Part shown: positions 7,142-8,690 of the stretch, one piece after another
Layout of the letters: each line of letters opens with the position of its first letter
How positions within the stretch are numbered: the stretch's first letter is position 1
Assembly (NCBI GenBank): GCA_945896935.1
Contig: CAMDER010000072.1
Location: 1 to 8,690, forward strand
Reading direction: 5' to 3'
Length of the DNA stretch: 8,690 nucleotides
Source: Bifidobacterium breve
GTDB taxonomy: Bacteria; Actinomycetota; Acidimicrobiia; Acidimicrobiales; Ilumatobacteraceae
Made by a program: the position numbers and the translations under genes
Notes under the pieces: generated by a model
The model's input: the letters and a program-made list of their open reading frames with translations, nothing else
Told to the model about the DNA's origin: nothing
The model's database searches: none

Positions 7142-7677
7142 ATCCACAGTCCTCCATCACAGACGATGGTTTGGCCAGTGATATCACGAGAAGCTTCGCT
7201 ACACAACCAAGTCACAACCCCAACCGGGCTCACTTCGTTGCTCAGTGATCGAGGGGCAATCGCGACAGGCCCAGAAATGTTTGCATCGATCGAGAACCAA
7301 TGCGGCTCAACAGCAACCGCATTCACCGTGATCCCGGTCGATCCCCATTGACGCGCTGCCGATTTCACCAAGATGCGTGCCGATTCGGCCAAAGCTGCTT
7401 GCGGTGCATAACAAGCGCCACCAGACATGCCTGTTGTTGGGACTACGACAACTATGCGTTCACAATTCGTTGAGTGCGCTTCTTGAAGAGCAAGGATGAC
7501 TCGTTGCATGGGTTGCTCATAGATCTCATCAATGTGCGTATCCGTCAATTCGGTCAAGCTTGAAATTGAGTTTTCCCCATTGAGATCAACAACTATCACC
7601 GCGCTACGTGTATCAGAATGCACCCCATCGCGAAGAACTTGCGCAAGCGCACCTTCGCCCGACACTTTCACACTCAT
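7138..7677 (-). CDS. Short degenerate SDR-like protein (possible inactive partner subunit)
   Basis: A 179-residue relative of classical SDRs that is about 80 residues shorter than the usual 250-260. The N-terminal cofactor part is missing or rewritten: there is no TGxxxGxG motif, and the sequence begins MSVKVSGEGALAQVL. The centre IVVVVPTTGMSGG matches the active-site strand but has threonines in place of the serine. The YxxxK pair is broken: the region reads YAPQAALAESA (90-100), with Tyr90 but no lysine four residues later. The C-terminal half is well kept: RQWGSTGITVNAVAVEP and DITGQTIVCDGG. The frame is clean and overlaps both neighbours by 4 bases (ATGA at 7674-7677, GTGA at 7138-7141), so it is not simply a decaying pseudogene. 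It probably pairs with the intact SDR encoded next, as in heteromeric SDR enzymes with one inactive subunit. That pairing is inference. Confidence 0.82.
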   Translation of the reverse strand: MSVKVSGEGALAQVLRDGVHSDTRSAVIVVDLNGENSISSLTELTDTHIDEIYEQPMQRVILALQEAHSTNCERIVVVVPTTGMSGGACYAPQAALAESARILVKSAARQWGSTGITVNAVAVEPHWFSIDANISGPVAIAPRSLSNEVSPVGVVTWLCSEASRDITGQTIVCDGGLWM

Positions 7678-8129
7678 GAAATCCCAGTTCCGGTATTCAA
7701 ATGCGCCGAAGTATCACCATGAGCGTCAACAAGCATGATGCGTTGAGAAAATGCCCATTCGCCTTGCGCATTTTTTGCAAACTCGTCGTGATAGCGCCCC
7801 GATGCCACAACTTGTAACGGTAATTCATCGGGCACATTTTGTATAACCGTGAATTGCGAGCGGGTTCGGACCGACGTGGGCGAATCGGCTTCAAGAATTG
7901 TGTTGGTCACGAGGTGCTTGGTTCGTGGGATCCCCGCGTAAGTCTTGACGAAGTGATGGAGCACTGCCCCCACTTGTGCGCCAGGAACCGGCGGTTGATC
8001 TGGCCCAGCCATGTAAACCGGCGCTTCTGCAAAAAGTTTGGACACCCCATCAAAATCGCCGGCGTCAATCCGTTCGGCATACGAGTACAACAAATTGAGG
8101 ATTGCTCTTTCATCTCCGTAATTCAGCAT
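7674..8129 (-). CDS. SnoaL-like / NTF2-fold protein
   Basis: A 151-residue SnoaL-like protein, first gene of the minus-strand run. Family features include AILNLLYSYAERIDAGDFDGVSKLF at the N-terminus, a central TKHLVTNTILEAD that carries the usual histidine, and the C-terminal sheet ASGRYHDEFAKNAQGEWAFSQRIMLVDAHGD. The fold serves dehydratases, isomerases and cyclases; the reaction is unknown. It differs from the SnoaL-like protein at 1378 in keeping the middle histidine. ATG 8129 is chosen; the frame also allows a TTG at 8147, which would put the start inside the palindrome at 8135-8155. No clear Shine-Dalgarno sequence precedes ATG 8129, so the transcript may be leaderless. The stop overlaps the next ATG by 4 bases (ATGA). 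Confidence 0.87.
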   Translation of the reverse strand: MLNYGDERAILNLLYSYAERIDAGDFDGVSKLFAEAPVYMAGPDQPPVPGAQVGAVLHHFVKTYAGIPRTKHLVTNTILEADSPTSVRTRSQFTVIQNVPDELPLQVVASGRYHDEFAKNAQGEWAFSQRIMLVDAHGDTSAHLNTGTGIS

Positions 8130-8134
8130 GTTGA

Positions 8135-8155
8135 CACCGTAGACCAACTACGGTG
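8135..8155. promoter_or_regulatory. Candidate operator: perfect inverted repeat in the divergent gap
   Basis: The arms CACCGTAG (8135-8142) and CTACGGTG (8148-8155) are exact reverse complements, separated by ACCAA. The repeat sits centrally between the minus-strand SnoaL-like start (8129) and the plus-strand SDR start (8161). Size and symmetry fit the operator of a dimeric regulator such as a TetR- or GntR-type repressor, but no regulator gene lies in the window. A consensus -35 box TTGACA (8131-8136, plus strand) overlaps its left arm, although no good -10 box follows at 17 bases. I did not find a second copy by eye. Confidence 0.6.
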
Positions 8156-8160
8156 AAGGT

Positions 8161-8690
8161 GTGGCTGACAACATTGAAGACCCCACCCCTATTGGCAACG
8201 TTTGGCCGATGGCGGGCGAACAAACCGACGAACTCGTGCGCGCGGCTTTCCCCTTACGACTCGGGCTCGCCGAAGGCAAAGTAGCGCTCGTGACTGGCGC
8301 AGGACGCGGTATTGGTGAAGCCACTGCCCGACTCTTCGCAGTCGAAGGTGCTGCCGTCGTCGTTTGTGACATCGACGGAGACGCGGCTCAGGCCGTTGTG
8401 CGGTCGATTCAAGAACGTGGTGGCGAAGCATTCGCGGTGGCTGCCGACCTCACCAAAGAAGACGACGTCGCCGCCGTTATTAACTCGGCAATCGACAATT
8501 ACGGTCGACTTGACTGTGCGGTCAATAATGCCGGCGTCAGTGGAAGGTTCGGTTCATTTATCGACCTTCCGTTGCATGAGTGGCAACACATGATCAACGC
8601 CAATCTCACAAGTGTCTTTTTGTGTCTCAAGTACGAACTCGGCGTTATGGCAGCCCAAGGTTCTGGGGCAATCGTCAACGTGTCTTCTGG
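8161..8690 (+). CDS. Short-chain dehydrogenase/reductase, N-terminal part (runs off right edge)
   Basis: A classical SDR of which 176 residues are visible before the window ends. The cofactor motif is TGAGRGIG (45-52 counted from GTG 8161), followed by an acidic residue at the end of the second strand (VVVCDID, Asp70), which points to NAD(H) rather than NADP(H). ADLT (95-98), NNAG (122-125) and NANLTSV follow, and the window stops at IVNVSS, just at the active-site serine; the YxxxK is outside. There is an unusually long extension of about 40 residues before the Rossmann strand. The in-frame stop at 8140 limits the start: GTG 8161 is the first start codon, and ATG 8209 is an alternative leaving about 24 extra residues. 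GTG 8161 is only one base after GAAGG, too close for a normal ribosome binding site, so a leaderless transcript or the 8209 start remain possible. It is divergent from the minus-strand operon. Confidence 0.85.
   Translation, partial: MADNIEDPTPIGNVWPMAGEQTDELVRAAFPLRLGLAEGKVALVTGAGRGIGEATARLFAVEGAAVVVCDIDGDAAQAVVRSIQERGGEAFAVAADLTKEDDVAAVINSAIDNYGRLDCAVNNAGVSGRFGSFIDLPLHEWQHMINANLTSVFLCLKYELGVMAAQGSGAIVNVSS

Noticed and set aside
7138..7677. Reading the short SDR as a simple pseudogene
   Set aside because: The frame is intact with overlaps to both neighbours, and the conserved C-terminal half argues for a functional protein.

Overview
The window has moderate GC: rows counted by hand range from about 43% to 58%, and most genes sit near the upper end. 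It is gene-dense, with several GTG starts and 4-base stop/start overlaps. Its families are SnoaL/NTF2-like, EthD-like, SDR, an acyl-CoA-dehydrogenase-associated type of APH-like phosphotransferase, and a molybdopterin oxidoreductase. This mix is typical of catabolic regions in Actinobacteria. An Acidimicrobiia-like aquatic lineage is my best guess, from gene content only and without any phylogeny. I see no rRNA, tRNA, CRISPR, transposase or phage genes, and no stretch over 100 bases without a gene.

Layout. (1) Positions 1-1295, minus strand: the N-terminal 431 residues of a molybdopterin/[4Fe-4S] oxidoreductase that runs off the left edge. (2) Positions 1378-4168, plus strand, divergent from (1): a SnoaL-like protein, an APH-like phosphotransferase, and a predicted lipoprotein of the PQQ-dependent sugar (aldose/sorbosone) dehydrogenase family. 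The lipoprotein gene looks lower in GC than its neighbours. (3) Positions 4181-8129, minus strand: a tight six-gene run. In transcription order it holds a SnoaL-like protein, a short degenerate SDR, an intact classical SDR, an EthD-like protein, a 264-residue protein of unknown function and an extended-SDR (NAD-dependent epimerase-like) protein. Three of the five junctions are 4-base ATGA/GTGA overlaps. (4) Position 8161 to the right edge, plus strand: the N-terminal 176 residues of another classical SDR, divergent from (3).

The divergent gap between (3) and (4) is only about 31 bases. It holds a perfect inverted repeat with 8-base arms at 8135-8155, the best operator candidate in the window; it may let one repressor control both transcription units.

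Interpretation. Sequential redox steps (three SDR-type enzymes, one extended SDR, one Mo enzyme), small NTF2-like and dimeric alpha/beta-barrel proteins that often act on cyclic or polyketide-like intermediates, and an APH-like kinase together suggest a pathway for breaking down or modifying an alicyclic, terpenoid, steroid-like or aromatic substrate. The substrate cannot be read from the sequence. The most unusual feature is the translationally coupled pair of a degenerate SDR (no cofactor-binding glycine motif, no catalytic lysine) and an intact SDR, which could form a heteromeric enzyme with one inactive subunit.
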